Source of the DNA: Spirosoma taeanense
GTDB taxonomy: Bacteria > Bacteroidota > Bacteroidia > Cytophagales > Spirosomataceae
DNA length: 64,000 nt
Assembly (NCBI RefSeq): GCF_013127955.1
Contig: NZ_CP053435.1
Span: forward strand, 5,022,001 to 5,086,000
Reading direction: 5' to 3'
Shown: piece by piece, positions 52,265 through 61,895 of the stretch
Numbering within the stretch: the stretch's first letter is position 1
Layout of the letters: each line of letters opens with the position of its first letter
Position numbers and translations under genes: made by a program
The notes under the pieces: generated by a model
Told to the model about the DNA's origin: nothing
Database searches by the model: none
Seen by the model: the letters and a program-made list of their open reading frames with translations, nothing else

Positions 52265-54052
52265 ATGATGAACAACCAGAAGAAATCGCTGTTGACCATC
52301 CTGTTCGTGGGAGCATCTATGGCTGCTCCGCTGTTGGCGCAGGACTTGCCGACGGCTCTGAAAGATATTGAGGCCGAACGTTATGGTAAAGCAGGACAAG
52401 CCCTTACTCAGTTAGCGTCTAGCTCACCAACGGCTGAAAATCAATTCTACCTTGGTTACTACTATCTGAGAAGCGGGCAGTTGGATCAGGCAAAAGCTGC
52501 TTTTGAAAAGGGTGCAGCCGCTGACCAGAAGAACCAGCTGAATAACGTAGGTCTGGGTGGGGTAGCTTTAATGAAAGGCGATCGGGCCGGCGGTACCGCA
52601 CAGATTAACAATGCAGTAGCTGCAACAAAGAATAAGAATCAGGACGTTCTGATTCGGGCAGCCGAGATGTTCACACTGTCGGAAAAAACCAATGATCCGG
52701 CCAGAGCGCTCGAACTGTTAGCTATTGCCGACGAAAAGGATAAGAAAAACGAGAACGCCGAGATCGAAATGCTGATGGGTGATGCGTATTTCCTGAAAAA
52801 TGATGGTGGTAACGCTATCACGAAATACGAAAATGCGCTGACTATCAACCCGAACCTGGCTGAAGCCAATTATAAGATTGGACGCTTGTATCTGCGCGGT
52901 AAAAACTACCAAAAAGCTCAGGATTACTTTAAACTGGCCATTCAGGGTGACCAGGAGTTCGCTCCTACTTACCTAGCTTACGCTGATGCCCTGGCAAATT
53001 CGCGCGCTTACAAAAGTGCTGCTCAGAACTACGAACTGTATGTTCAGAAAACGGGCACAACTGATCCTGAGCGTCTGCTTGACGTAGCTCGTTATCGGTT
53101 CCTGGCACAAGATTACCAGGGTGCTACGACTTACCTCGATCAACTGAAGGGGAAAGTAAACAACCCAATCGCCGACCGGATGTATGGCTGGGCTTATTAC
53201 GGTTTGAATCAGCCACAACAGGCAGTAACGGCTCTGAACCGGTTCATCTCAACAGCTCCGAACAAAGTGATCTATGACGATTACAAGTATCTAGGCCGTG
53301 CGTACGGTATGCTGAATACTCCGGAAGGCGACTCGCTGAGCGTTGCTTATCTGGAAAAGGCAGCTCCTTCGGATACAACCGAAAACCTGTATCGCGAGAT
53401 TGCTGAGAAGTACTACAAGACGAAGCGATTTGACAAGGCGGCTAATTACTACACCAAGACGATTCAAAACGATAAGAAGCCACAAAACAACGACTATCTT
53501 TGGTTAGGCCTTTCGAACTATCAATATGCTCCTCGTGTAGGTCGTGACAGCTTAGCGGCTCCCGTTGATTCGGCACAAGTGCCTGCGATCAAGCAGGCCT
53601 ATTATCTGAAAGCTGACTCGGCTTTTGCTCAGATGGCACAGAAGATTGAAGCTACTCCGGGTCAGACGTATCCGCTGGCTTATTACTACCGGGCTCAGGC
53701 AAATTATTACGCTAACGCTAAAAACCCGGACCAGGCCATTAGCGCTGCAACTCCGCTGTATGAGAAATTCATTGAGCAGGCACTGGCTCCTCAGCCGGAC
53801 TCTACTCAGAAAACCGATTACAGTCGCTATCTGGTGACGGCTTATAAAGCACTGGCGGGCTTTAGTCTGCAGCAGAAAGATGAAGCCAAAGCCAAAGAAT
53901 ACTTTAACAAGGTGCTTGAAATCAATCCGAACGATGCTGATGTAAAGCGAGCATTGGAAGGACCCAAGGCAGCACCAGCAACCAAACAGCCTGCGAAGCC
54001 TGCTACCAAGACTGCGCCTAAGGCAACCGCACGAAAGTCCTCAGCGAGTTAA
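52265..54052 (+). CDS. Tetratricopeptide repeat protein, exported
   Basis: This is a 595-aa exported scaffold protein. A signal peptide follows two methionines (LLTILFVGASMAAPLLAQ). At least ten TPR-like helical pairs follow, with clear units such as NQFYLGYYYLRSGQLDQAKA, AKYYKTKRFDKAANYYTKTI, LAEANYKIGRLYLRGKNYQK and a late KDEAKAKEYFNKVLEINPND. The tail (residues about 560-595) is an Ala/Lys/Pro/Thr-rich stretch. Start ATG 52265 is set by the promoter box. It follows the PstS-like gene by 85 bases on the same strand with its own promoter and ends at a 22-bp hairpin, so it belongs to the Ton cluster but can be expressed separately. Binding partners are unknown. Confidence 0.9.
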   Translation: MMNNQKKSLLTILFVGASMAAPLLAQDLPTALKDIEAERYGKAGQALTQLASSSPTAENQFYLGYYYLRSGQLDQAKAAFEKGAAADQKNQLNNVGLGGVALMKGDRAGGTAQINNAVAATKNKNQDVLIRAAEMFTLSEKTNDPARALELLAIADEKDKKNENAEIEMLMGDAYFLKNDGGNAITKYENALTINPNLAEANYKIGRLYLRGKNYQKAQDYFKLAIQGDQEFAPTYLAYADALANSRAYKSAAQNYELYVQKTGTTDPERLLDVARYRFLAQDYQGATTYLDQLKGKVNNPIADRMYGWAYYGLNQPQQAVTALNRFISTAPNKVIYDDYKYLGRAYGMLNTPEGDSLSVAYLEKAAPSDTTENLYREIAEKYYKTKRFDKAANYYTKTIQNDKKPQNNDYLWLGLSNYQYAPRVGRDSLAAPVDSAQVPAIKQAYYLKADSAFAQMAQKIEATPGQTYPLAYYYRAQANYYANAKNPDQAISAATPLYEKFIEQALAPQPDSTQKTDYSRYLVTAYKALAGFSLQQKDEAKAKEYFNKVLEINPNDADVKRALEGPKAAPATKQPAKPATKTAPKATARKSSAS

Positions 54053-54066
54053 CAACTGCTGACGTT

Positions 54067-54113
54067 AAATCAAACAAAAAGCACAGGCTATGCCTGTGCT
54101 TTTTGTTTGATTT
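54067..54113 (+). terminator. 22-bp perfect hairpin after the TPR gene
   Basis: Arms 54067-54088 and 54092-54113 are perfect 22-base inverted repeats with a 3-base loop (TAT). The inner stem is GC-rich and the 3' arm carries CTTTTTGTTTGATTT, functioning as a T-run. It closes the Ton cluster. Confidence 0.88.
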
Positions 54114-54174
54114 CCAATTAATAAAAACCTCTAGGTCCAGGGCAGACACCACTATTATTTTTCAGGCGGAGTCG

Positions 54175-54182
54175 TAACTTTG
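54175..54182 (+). promoter_or_regulatory. Promoter -7 element of the adk-obg unit
   Basis: TAACTTTG matches TAnnTTTG exactly, 44 bases before the adk start codon. No clear -33 TTTG; the upstream stretch is T-rich (ATTATTTTTC). Confidence 0.5.
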
Positions 54183-54226
54183 CGGGCGCAAATTTTTGAC
54201 CGGACGCCACTACTCTATCTAGCTGT

Positions 54227-54814
54227 ATGCTCAATCTTGTCTTGTTTGGCCCTCCAGGGGCTGGCAAAGGAACCCAAAGCGAAAAACTTATCCGGAGATA
54301 TAACTTAGTACATTTATCCACCGGTGATTTACTCCGTTCGCAGATCGCCAGTGGCACAGAGTTAGGACTACGGGCAAAACAGTTGATGGATCAGGCATTG
54401 CTTGTGCCCGATGAGGTCGTAATCGGCATGATCGAGCATAAGCTTAAAGAAAACCAGTCGGCTGCGGGCTTTATTTTCGACGGTTTTCCACGTACAGTAC
54501 CGCAGGCTGAAGCACTTGATCAGCTTCTAAGCCAATACGGCACACAGATTAATGCAATGATTGCGTTGGTAGTGGACGAAGAAGAGCTCACCAAACGACT
54601 ATTGTTACGTGGGCAGACATCCGGTCGGCCCGATGACCAGAATGAAGAGCTGATTCGTCGTCGCCTGCGGGAGTACAACGAAAAAACCAAACCGGTTGCC
54701 GGCTATTATAGCGAGCAGGGTAAATACGCAGCCATTAACGGGATTGGCGAGATAGATGATATATTCGCCCTAATCTGCGAAAAAATAAATCAAGCTGCTG
54801 GTGAGGTCAGATAA
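54227..54814 (+). CDS. adk: Adenylate kinase
   Basis: This 195-aa cytoplasmic enzyme catalyses ATP + AMP = 2 ADP. All motifs are present: the P-loop GPPGAGKGTQ (about residues 8-17), the AMP-site STGDLLR, the signature DGFPRTVPQAEAL, and RGQTSGRPDD before the C-terminal RRLREYNEKTKPVAGYY. The LID between these is short, as in the roughly 190-aa Bacteroidetes and eukaryotic cytosolic type; it lacks zinc-binding cysteines. It has its own promoter box and is followed 48 bases on by obg in the same direction, likely co-transcribed. Confidence 0.97.
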   Translation: MLNLVLFGPPGAGKGTQSEKLIRRYNLVHLSTGDLLRSQIASGTELGLRAKQLMDQALLVPDEVVIGMIEHKLKENQSAAGFIFDGFPRTVPQAEALDQLLSQYGTQINAMIALVVDEEELTKRLLLRGQTSGRPDDQNEELIRRRLREYNEKTKPVAGYYSEQGKYAAINGIGEIDDIFALICEKINQAAGEVR

Positions 54815-54862
54815 ACTGCAGTTAGCCTGACCAGAAGGTACACGCAGCAGTAAACAACAAAT

Positions 54863-55870
54863 ATGGCTTCATCAAACTTTATTGATTACGTAAAAATAAA
54901 TTGTCGCTCGGGAGCGGGGGGAGCAGGCTCAGTTCATTTTCGGCGCGAAAAGCATGTTCCTAAAGGTGGCCCTGACGGGGGTGATGGTGGCCGGGGTGGC
55001 CATATCATTTTAAAAGGCAACCCTCAGCTTTGGACATTGCTGCACCTTAAATACCGCAAGCATGTCAAAGCAGGCAACGGTGTAGCCGGAGAAGGTGGAC
55101 GACGCCAGGGCGCACAAGGGGAAGATGTAATACTGGAAGTGCCTCTGGGCACCATCGCCCGGAACCCCGATACGGGTGAGCAACTGGCTGAAATCACCGA
55201 AGACGGTCAGGAAATTATTCTGTTTCCGGGTGGGCGGGGCGGTTTGGGCAATGACCATTTCAAAACGGCCACCCAACAGGCCCCCTATTACGCCCAGCCG
55301 GGCGAATCCGGCCGCGAAGAATGGGTTGTACTGGAATTGAAATTATTAGCCGATGTAGGGCTCGTTGGCTTTCCCAATGCTGGTAAATCAACTCTGCTAT
55401 CGGTACTTTCTGCCGCCCGGCCAGAAATTGCTGACTACCCCTTTACAACCCTTGTACCCAATTTAGGTGTCGTAGCATACAGGGATTACAAATCGTTTGT
55501 AATGGCCGACATTCCGGGGATTATTGAGGGCGCATCGCAGGGAAAAGGTTTGGGGCTGCGGTTTCTGCGGCATATTGAGCGTAATTCGGTTCTGTTGTTC
55601 TTGGTGCCGGCCACCAGCGAAGATATTCGGCACGAATACAATACATTATTGAACGAATTACGGGAATATAACCCGGAGCTGATGGATAAGGATCGTCTAC
55701 TGGCTATCTCAAAAATAGATCTGGTCAGCGATGAGGAGTTAGCCCGCATCAAAGCCGATCTGCCCCAGAAGATTCCCGTTACATTTATCTCGTCGGTTAG
55801 TCAACGCGGACTGGATGAATTGAAAGATAGTATCTGGCAACGGTTAACTCTACCTCCGTCGGCCGAATAG
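54863..55870 (+). CDS. obgE: Obg family GTPase
   Basis: This is a 335-aa essential ribosome-assembly GTPase. The N-terminal Gly-rich Obg domain (about 1-158) contains [20 protein letters not shown] and [19 protein letters not shown]. The G domain has the P-loop GFPNAGKS (about 169-176), G2 region [12 protein letters not shown]3 [24 protein letters not shown]-equivalent ISKIDL, and a [12 protein letters not shown]5-like element. It lacks the C-terminal OCT extension of longer homologs, which is normal for the phylum. It follows adk and is cytoplasmic. Confidence 0.96.
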   Translation: MASSNFIDYVKINCRSGAGGAGSVHFRREKHVPKGGPDGGDGGRGGHIILKGNPQLWTLLHLKYRKHVKAGNGVAGEGGRRQGAQGEDVILEVPLGTIARNPDTGEQLAEITEDGQEIILFPGGRGGLGNDHFKTATQQAPYYAQPGESGREEWVVLELKLLADVGLVGFPNAGKSTLLSVLSAARPEIADYPFTTLVPNLGVVAYRDYKSFVMADIPGIIEGASQGKGLGLRFLRHIERNSVLLFLVPATSEDIRHEYNTLLNELREYNPELMDKDRLLAISKIDLVSDEELARIKADLPQKIPVTFISSVSQRGLDELKDSIWQRLTLPPSAE

Positions 55871-55922
55871 TCTATTTAAGTGGTATCCAAACGACTGCTG
55901 ATCGCTTGATCGGGTCGTGCTT

Positions 55923-58913
55923 ATGAACGCTATGAAACACATTTCGGTAGCCTACGCACTGGTGGTATGGTTGTTTCTGCCGCTGGTTACTATGGCTCAG
56001 ATTCAGGTATCATTTCCTACTACGCGGGCCGTTTTCCAACGAAGCAAAGCCAATCTGGCAACGATTCGCATTACGGGCCTATATACATTAGCCGTTACGC
56101 GAATCGAAGCCCGCATGGTGGCCCGCAACGGACAGGGCACTTCAACCGAATGGCGACCGATTCAGACAAGCCCCGGCGGTGGTAGTTTTGCCGGCGACTT
56201 TACCGGAACAGGCGGATGGTATAACCTCGAAGTACGCGGCATGAACGGCGATCAGCAGGTCGGAACTGTTACAACGGTCGAGCGCGTTGGTATAGGCGAA
56301 GTGTTTATAATCGCCGGACAATCGAACGCGCAGGGTATTCATACCGATGCGCCCGTTTCAACCGACGACCGGGTTAACTGTGTCAACTATCGTTACCCGG
56401 ACAATGGCTTTCCAAATGATCCGCCCGTTCCTCAGTTTACTCACTTAGACAACGGAGCTGATTTTTATATTGCGCCCCGGGGCCTCGGCAGCTGGTGCTG
56501 GGGGCGTCTGGGCGATTTGCTGGCCAGCCGGCTCAATGTACCGATCATGTTTTTCAACGCGGCTTTTACCGGAACGGCCGTTCGCAACTGGCGGGAAAGC
56601 GCCCCGGAAGGCGGCACTGCCAAGAGTGTGTATGACCCCAACCTGCTGTACCCGCCCCGCCAGCCTTATATTAACTTGAAGATCGCGTTGCAGTACTACG
56701 CGAACATGCTCGGTATGCGGGCGGTTTTGTGGCATCAGGGCGAAGCTGATAACCTCATCAGTACGGCCGGGGCTAGTTATACAAGCGATCTCCAGTTCGT
56801 GATCAACCAAAGCCGGCAGGATTACGGCCGGAATATGACCTGGGTGGTGGCCCGTACGACCTATGGTGACAACATTCCCACGAAAACCAGCCCCGCCATT
56901 ATTGCCGCTCAGAACAATGTTATTGTAACGGTGCCTAACGTGTTTCCAGGACCGGCTACGGATGATATTCAGATACCCCGCACGCGTCCCCCCCGCAACG
57001 ACCCTGAAGGTTTTCACTTCGACTATAACGGACTGCTGGAAGTAGCAAATGTCTGGAACGGAAGTCTCGATGATGCGTTTTTTCAAAATTCAACTCCGCA
57101 TTCTCCCGCTCCGGCACCAACTATTTCGGTAGCCTGCGCGGGTAACAACCTAACGTTTACGATTAACGGTGAGTATACATCTTTCCAGTGGGAATCGGGT
57201 GAAACCAGCCGAACCGTAACAAAAGGGCCCGGCGGTCTTTACCGCGCTAAAGTGAAAGACGCCCGGGGTAATACTCATTTCACAAACTATGTACGCGTTT
57301 CAGATACGCCTACGGCCACCGTTGCCGACAATCGTCCACCGGCCATCTGCGCCGGCGGTACGCTTGCACTAACCTCCAATTATGATAACGTAACGTGGAT
57401 CAACAGGACGACCAACGCGGATATTTCCTCGGGTCGGACACTCAATGTCAGTACGGCGGGCGTCTATCAGGTTCGCTATCGGGATGTTAGTGGCTGCGAC
57501 TTTGTGTCGAATGCTATTCAGCTAACCGTCAATCCCCTACCGGCTACCCCAACTATTACCAATACGAGAGCCACCACCTTCTGTCAGGGTGATAATACCA
57601 TATTGCAAACCTCGGCCGAAAACGTACGCTACAGTTGGAGCAACGGCCAGCAGAACCGCGTCATCACCGTGGGTACACCCGGCACTTATAACCTTGCGGT
57701 CATTGATCAGAACGGCTGTGCGTCAGAGCGGTCCAACTCCATTACAGTGGTTGTGAACCCTCTGCCCGTTAAACCCGTCATTACAGCAAGTGGGGCTACA
57801 ACTTTCTGCGCGGATCGTAACGTCGTGTTAACCGCCCCCGAAGAAGCGGGGTACATCTGGACGAATGGACTGACAACCCGCACCCTGACCATCAACCAGT
57901 CGGGTAATTTTTCTGTTAAAACCCGCAATCAGTTTGGCTGTATCTCGGAACCGTCTGATGTGCTGACCATCAACGTGAATCCACTGCCACCAACGCCTTC
58001 CGTATCGGCGGCCGGTGCAACAACTTTTTGTGAAGGTGGCCGGGTGAACCTGAATGCAACGTCCACATTTGACGTTGTCTGGTCGAACGGACAGGCCGGA
58101 AAATTGATCACCGTAAATCGGTCGGGTAACTACGCCGTTCAGGCCCTTGATCAAAACGGCTGTCTGTCGGTTTATTCGCCTGTGATCAGCGTTCGAGTAA
58201 ATCCCTTGCCTAATGCCCCTACGTTGCTGTCGAGCCGCTCGTCGGTGATATGCGAAGGCGACCGGGTCACGTTCACCGTAGAAGGGCCATACACGGTTTT
58301 CTGGTCAACTGGCGATTCGACCCGTAGCATTACCACAGGTCGGGCGGGAAATTACACAGCCCGCGTTCGCGATGTGAACGGCTGCGTATCGACGCAGTCG
58401 GCAACAACAACCGTTCAAGTGAGGGCCCTGCCGCCTGCTCCCACGGTGAACGCAATCGGTACATACACCCTAGAAGCGGTTAGTTCAACCAACAGCAACC
58501 GATTTCTGTGGCGTCGGGATAATGATTCGGTATCGGCACAGACGCCAATCATCAAAGCCGCTATAGCTGGCAATTATACGGCCCAGTCATCGATTGTTTA
58601 TTCGAATACATTAACCTGTTTTTCGGTGCCTTCAACTCCTTTTTCGCTCACTATTGATGTAAGTGCACGAGGCCTTAGTGTTTACCCGAATCCCAACCCT
58701 AACAAGGTTGTTGTGCTGGAAGCCCAGGAGAACCTGACAAATGCCGTTGTATCACTATATACCTTAACCGGCCAGTTGGTATTGACCCGTTCAATTGGCA
58801 CATTTGACGAGCGCAAGCAGTTAATCCTGACTGACTTGCCCTCCGGCGTTTATATCCTCCGCGTACAGGCCACCGACTTCAGCGTGTCGAAACGAATTTT
58901 ACTGGGTTTGTAA
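55923..58913 (+). CDS. T9SS type A-exported SGNH/sialate-O-acetylesterase-like protein with Ig-like repeats
   Basis: This is a 996-aa secreted protein. A signal peptide (AYALVVWLFLPLVTMAQ) is followed by an N-terminal beta domain and a SASA-type SGNH esterase domain. The domain has the nucleophile block GQSNAQG (Ser134) and the WHQGEADN block with the partner His271. It then carries a Cys-containing Ig-like array: four clear units of 74-75 residues starting at 57534, 57759, 57981 and 58203 (each like PLPxxPxIxxxGATTFC and ending DQNGCxSxxS). A type A sorting domain ends it (GLSVYPNPNPNKVVVLEA to VSKRILLGL). The real start is ATG 55923 or 55932. It is predicted to deacetylate surface or environmental glycans. 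The next gene is a shorter paralog. Confidence 0.9.
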   Translation: MNAMKHISVAYALVVWLFLPLVTMAQIQVSFPTTRAVFQRSKANLATIRITGLYTLAVTRIEARMVARNGQGTSTEWRPIQTSPGGGSFAGDFTGTGGWYNLEVRGMNGDQQVGTVTTVERVGIGEVFIIAGQSNAQGIHTDAPVSTDDRVNCVNYRYPDNGFPNDPPVPQFTHLDNGADFYIAPRGLGSWCWGRLGDLLASRLNVPIMFFNAAFTGTAVRNWRESAPEGGTAKSVYDPNLLYPPRQPYINLKIALQYYANMLGMRAVLWHQGEADNLISTAGASYTSDLQFVINQSRQDYGRNMTWVVARTTYGDNIPTKTSPAIIAAQNNVIVTVPNVFPGPATDDIQIPRTRPPRNDPEGFHFDYNGLLEVANVWNGSLDDAFFQNSTPHSPAPAPTISVACAGNNLTFTINGEYTSFQWESGETSRTVTKGPGGLYRAKVKDARGNTHFTNYVRVSDTPTATVADNRPPAICAGGTLALTSNYDNVTWINRTTNADISSGRTLNVSTAGVYQVRYRDVSGCDFVSNAIQLTVNPLPATPTITNTRATTFCQGDNTILQTSAENVRYSWSNGQQNRVITVGTPGTYNLAVIDQNGCASERSNSITVVVNPLPVKPVITASGATTFCADRNVVLTAPEEAGYIWTNGLTTRTLTINQSGNFSVKTRNQFGCISEPSDVLTINVNPLPPTPSVSAAGATTFCEGGRVNLNATSTFDVVWSNGQAGKLITVNRSGNYAVQALDQNGCLSVYSPVISVRVNPLPNAPTLLSSRSSVICEGDRVTFTVEGPYTVFWSTGDSTRSITTGRAGNYTARVRDVNGCVSTQSATTTVQVRALPPAPTVNAIGTYTLEAVSSTNSNRFLWRRDNDSVSAQTPIIKAAIAGNYTAQSSIVYSNTLTCFSVPSTPFSLTIDVSARGLSVYPNPNPNKVVVLEAQENLTNAVVSLYTLTGQLVLTRSIGTFDERKQLILTDLPSGVYILRVQATDFSVSKRILLGL

Positions 58914-59021
58914 TATATAGACTAAATCCGCCGTTCAGTCATAGAATACTTGCCAAAAGTTGTATTTTACCGGGAATTCCCCGAAATTAGCCCTTACATA
59001 AAGAAGTAGGTCTAATAATTG

Positions 59022-59039
59022 TATTGCCAAATGGCAATA
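59022..59039. promoter_or_regulatory. Operator-like inverted repeat upstream of the second SGNH gene
   Basis: TATTGCCA-AA-TGGCAATA is a perfect 8+8 dyad with a 2-base centre, 46 bases before the start codon at 59085. It is a typical size for a dimeric regulator site, but no regulator is adjacent and it could be chance. Confidence 0.35.
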
Positions 59040-59084
59040 TTGAGTTGGCGATAGTATCGTGGGCAGACCGAACGTTAGCGACAC

Positions 59085-61247
59085 ATGAAAAACCATTATA
59101 GTCTAAAACGACTATTGCTTTTTAGTCTGGTGGCTATAGCCACTTCTGCAATCGGACAAAGCACTAGTCAGGTTATAAAGATCACCTACCCAGAGAGCCG
59201 AGCCGTTTTTCAACGCGAGAATAACAACATCAGCACTATCTACCTGTCGGGCAGCTATTACCAACCTATTGACAGCGTTCAGGCCCGGGTAATAGCCGAA
59301 GTAGCCGGTCAGGGCTTTAACACTGACTGGACAACCATCCAGCGAAACGTACAGGGCGGTATTTTTCAGGGTGTTATCCGGGCGCAGGGCGGCTGGTATC
59401 GTTTAGAAGTTCAGGCTTTCGCTGCCGGAGCCGTAGTTGGGAGCGACGTAGTGCGCAAAGTAGGCGTTGGCGAAGTATTCATTATCACGGGACAATCGAA
59501 CGCGCAGGGTTTTCAGAATTTCGGTGCGGTCGGTGCTGCCGATGACCGGGTTAACTGCGTTACGTACGACAATACCCAGGCTAACTCACTGGGCGATCCG
59601 CCAGCACCCACGTTTCAGCAGCTTAGCGCATCATCGCTGATTGGTCCCCGGGGCCAGAGCGCCTGGTGCTGGGGCGTTTTAGGCGACTTAATTACCAGAC
59701 AGTACAACGTTCCCGTCCTGTTCATTAATACCGCCTGGCAGGCCACCGTTATCAAGAACTGGCAGGAGAGCGCGGACGGCAAAATCACGAAAAATATTTT
59801 TGCTCTCGGTACCCCTAACGAGAACTTCCCGGTGGGTATGCCCTACGCCAACCTGGTTATAGCGCTACGGTATTACTGCTCGTTGCAGGGCTTACGGGCT
59901 GTGCTGTGGCAGCAGGGCGAAAATGACAACGTTCCTCTGCATTCAACCCGTAAGGACTATGGCCTTGCCATGCAGTACCTGATCAACAGAACCCGTCAGG
60001 ATACCGACCGATATCCAGCCTGGGTTCTGGCTCGTTCGTCGTATAACGACGGGCAGATCAGCCAGGATATTATCCAGGCGCAGAACGACGTAATCAATAC
60101 GTACAACAACAACGTCTTTGCCGGCCCCTTCACGGATAATATTCAGATTCCGCGCTTTGAGGGCAATGTTCACTTCGGCAATAAGCCCGGAGATGAAGGT
60201 CTGAATAAGCTGGGGCAGGCCTGGTTTGAAAGCCTGAACGCCATTTTCTTCACCAGCTCGCGCCCGTTGCTGCCCCTACCCCAACCCAGCGTTACGGTTG
60301 CCTGTAATGCGGCTAACAACGGCCTGACTCTGACTTTACCAAACCTTTATAAATCGTACACCTGGAAAACCGGCCAGACAACTCAGTCACTGGCAGTTAC
60401 TAAATCAGGTGTGTACCGGGCCGTACTTAAAGATGCGTATGGAAACACGTATCTGTCACCAGCCGTCGATGTTCAAAATCCAATTCAGCCGGTAGTTCCA
60501 ACGATCTCGCTGGCTCGAAATCCGGGGCAGGCTGCAGCTGCTCAACAGCAGATCTGCGCGGATTCGACCTTATCGCTGGTAGCGACTGTCCCGCCGGGAA
60601 CGGCCTCTATCTGGAATACAGGTTCCGTAAACAGGAATATCACTATTGCCAATGCTGGAAGCTATAGCGTGCAGGCGGTAAACGTTTATGGGTGCAAATC
60701 GGCCCAATCCTCCCCGATTACGTTAACTGTCCGGCCCAAACTTCCTGTTCCGGTTGTTGAGCAGGTGGGTACTTATTCCCTGCAGGCTACTATGCCCGGA
60801 CCAACGGGCGGCCAGGGCGATCAGTATGACTGGCGCCGGGCGGGTGAGCTGATCCCGCAGAATACACCGGTTGTGAAAGTAGTGGTAACCGCTAACTACT
60901 CGGCCCGGTCCCGAACGACTTTTACGTTGGGTAGTGGCTCAACGCTAACCTGCGTATCCAACTACAGTGTGCCAAAAGCGTTCTCCTTTGACCAGACAAC
61001 GGGTGGCCTTAGTGTGTACCCCAACCCTTCCAGGGACGGGGTCGTGACCATTGAGACAATTGAGAACCTGAAAGATGCAGAAATCAGTGTTCATTCCACG
61101 ACAGGTCAGCCCCTGGCTACCTTCCCCGTTCCGTCCTTCAACGAACGAAAAGCGATTGATTTATCCAGGCTGGCACCGGGCACCTATATCATTCGCGTCC
61201 AGTCGGCCGGGTTTAATCTGTCCCGGCGTATCATCCTGGTTCGTTAA
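59085..61247 (+). CDS. T9SS type A-exported SGNH/sialate-O-acetylesterase-like protein (paralog)
   Basis: This is a 720-aa paralog of the preceding gene. A signal peptide (LLLFSLVAIATSAIGQ) is followed by the same N-terminal beta domain (KITYPESRAVFQRENNNIST) and the SGNH domain with GQSNAQG (Ser138) and WQQGENDN, where the block-III histidine of the first copy is replaced by Gln. A single Ig-like region follows (ICADSTLSLVATVPPGTASI) and the type A sorting domain GLSVYPNPSRDGVVTIET to RRIILVR. It lacks the four-unit repeat array of its neighbour. It was probably formed by tandem duplication and then repeat expansion or loss. It ends at a hairpin before the nuo operon. Confidence 0.9.
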   Translation: MKNHYSLKRLLLFSLVAIATSAIGQSTSQVIKITYPESRAVFQRENNNISTIYLSGSYYQPIDSVQARVIAEVAGQGFNTDWTTIQRNVQGGIFQGVIRAQGGWYRLEVQAFAAGAVVGSDVVRKVGVGEVFIITGQSNAQGFQNFGAVGAADDRVNCVTYDNTQANSLGDPPAPTFQQLSASSLIGPRGQSAWCWGVLGDLITRQYNVPVLFINTAWQATVIKNWQESADGKITKNIFALGTPNENFPVGMPYANLVIALRYYCSLQGLRAVLWQQGENDNVPLHSTRKDYGLAMQYLINRTRQDTDRYPAWVLARSSYNDGQISQDIIQAQNDVINTYNNNVFAGPFTDNIQIPRFEGNVHFGNKPGDEGLNKLGQAWFESLNAIFFTSSRPLLPLPQPSVTVACNAANNGLTLTLPNLYKSYTWKTGQTTQSLAVTKSGVYRAVLKDAYGNTYLSPAVDVQNPIQPVVPTISLARNPGQAAAAQQQICADSTLSLVATVPPGTASIWNTGSVNRNITIANAGSYSVQAVNVYGCKSAQSSPITLTVRPKLPVPVVEQVGTYSLQATMPGPTGGQGDQYDWRRAGELIPQNTPVVKVVVTANYSARSRTTFTLGSGSTLTCVSNYSVPKAFSFDQTTGGLSVYPNPSRDGVVTIETIENLKDAEISVHSTTGQPLATFPVPSFNERKAIDLSRLAPGTYIIRVQSAGFNLSRRIILVR

Positions 61248-61258
61248 GTAGTATACCG

Positions 61259-61306
61259 TCTTCAAAGCAATAGCCATTCCATCTGGGGTGGCTATTGCTT
61301 TGAAGA
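61259..61306 (+). terminator. Hairpin after the second SGNH gene
   Basis: Arms 61259-61280 and 61285-61306 pair over 22 bases (20 Watson-Crick, two G-U) with a 4-base loop, 11 bases past the stop codon. There is no T-run downstream, but the stem is very stable. Confidence 0.75.
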
Positions 61307-61427
61307 GACTTATCCATCGCGCCGACCGGTGCTGTGCCTTGATTAAGCAACCAAAGCTTAGTATCTTTGAATTAGATTAGCGCAGGCAGACCGCTCGTTA
61401 TAGGTCAAACGGCTATTAATTAATTGC

Positions 61428-61435
61428 TACCTTTG
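61428..61435 (+). promoter_or_regulatory. Promoter -7 element of the nuo operon
   Basis: TACCTTTG matches TAnnTTTG exactly, 23 bases before the nuoA start codon, implying a short leader of about 16-18 bases. The same octamer precedes the tRNA-Pro gene. Confidence 0.55.
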
Positions 61436-61458
61436 CGCTGTTCTTTTCAACTACCTGT

Positions 61459-61830
61459 ATGAACGAATCATACCTACCGGCCGACTACCTGCCGGTGCTT
61501 ATTCAACTCGGTCTGGCACTTGGTTTTATTGTTACGACCATGCTCGTAACGCACTCCATTGGCCCAAAGCGCCACAGCCAGAAAAAAGACGATCCGTTTG
61601 AGTGCGGCATTCCGGTTCAGGGCGACGCCCGGACTCCTATTTCCATCAAGTATTTTCTGATTGCCATTCTGTTCGTCCTGTTCGACGTAGAAGTGATTTT
61701 CCTGTACCCCTGGGCGGTTAATTTCAAAGGGCTGGGCATGACAGGCTTCATTGAAATGGTGCTGTTTATGGGCTTATTGCTGGCCGGCTTCTACTACATC
61801 ATTCGTAAGGGAGTTCTGAAATGGGAATAG
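61459..61830 (+). CDS. nuoA: NADH-quinone oxidoreductase subunit A
   Basis: This is a 123-aa membrane subunit of respiratory complex I, at the interface of the hydrophilic and membrane arms. It has three membrane helices. The family signature is KKDDPFECGIPVQGDARTPI followed by SIKYFLIAILFVLFDVEVIF, in which the acidic pair in FDVEVIF and the loop cysteine are conserved. It is the first gene of the nuo operon, with its own promoter box. nuoB follows 65 bases on. Confidence 0.95.
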   Translation: MNESYLPADYLPVLIQLGLALGFIVTTMLVTHSIGPKRHSQKKDDPFECGIPVQGDARTPISIKYFLIAILFVLFDVEVIFLYPWAVNFKGLGMTGFIEMVLFMGLLLAGFYYIIRKGVLKWE

Positions 61831-61895
61831 GTTGCCATAAATGAATTTTAGAGCATACTTATTCGTTGTAATTGTAAGCAACATCAACGTGTTTT

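Noticed and set aside
57534..58425. Regular direct repeats at about 222-base spacing
   Set aside because: Considered as a CRISPR-like or satellite array, but the period is a multiple of three, in frame, and encodes Ig-like protein units.
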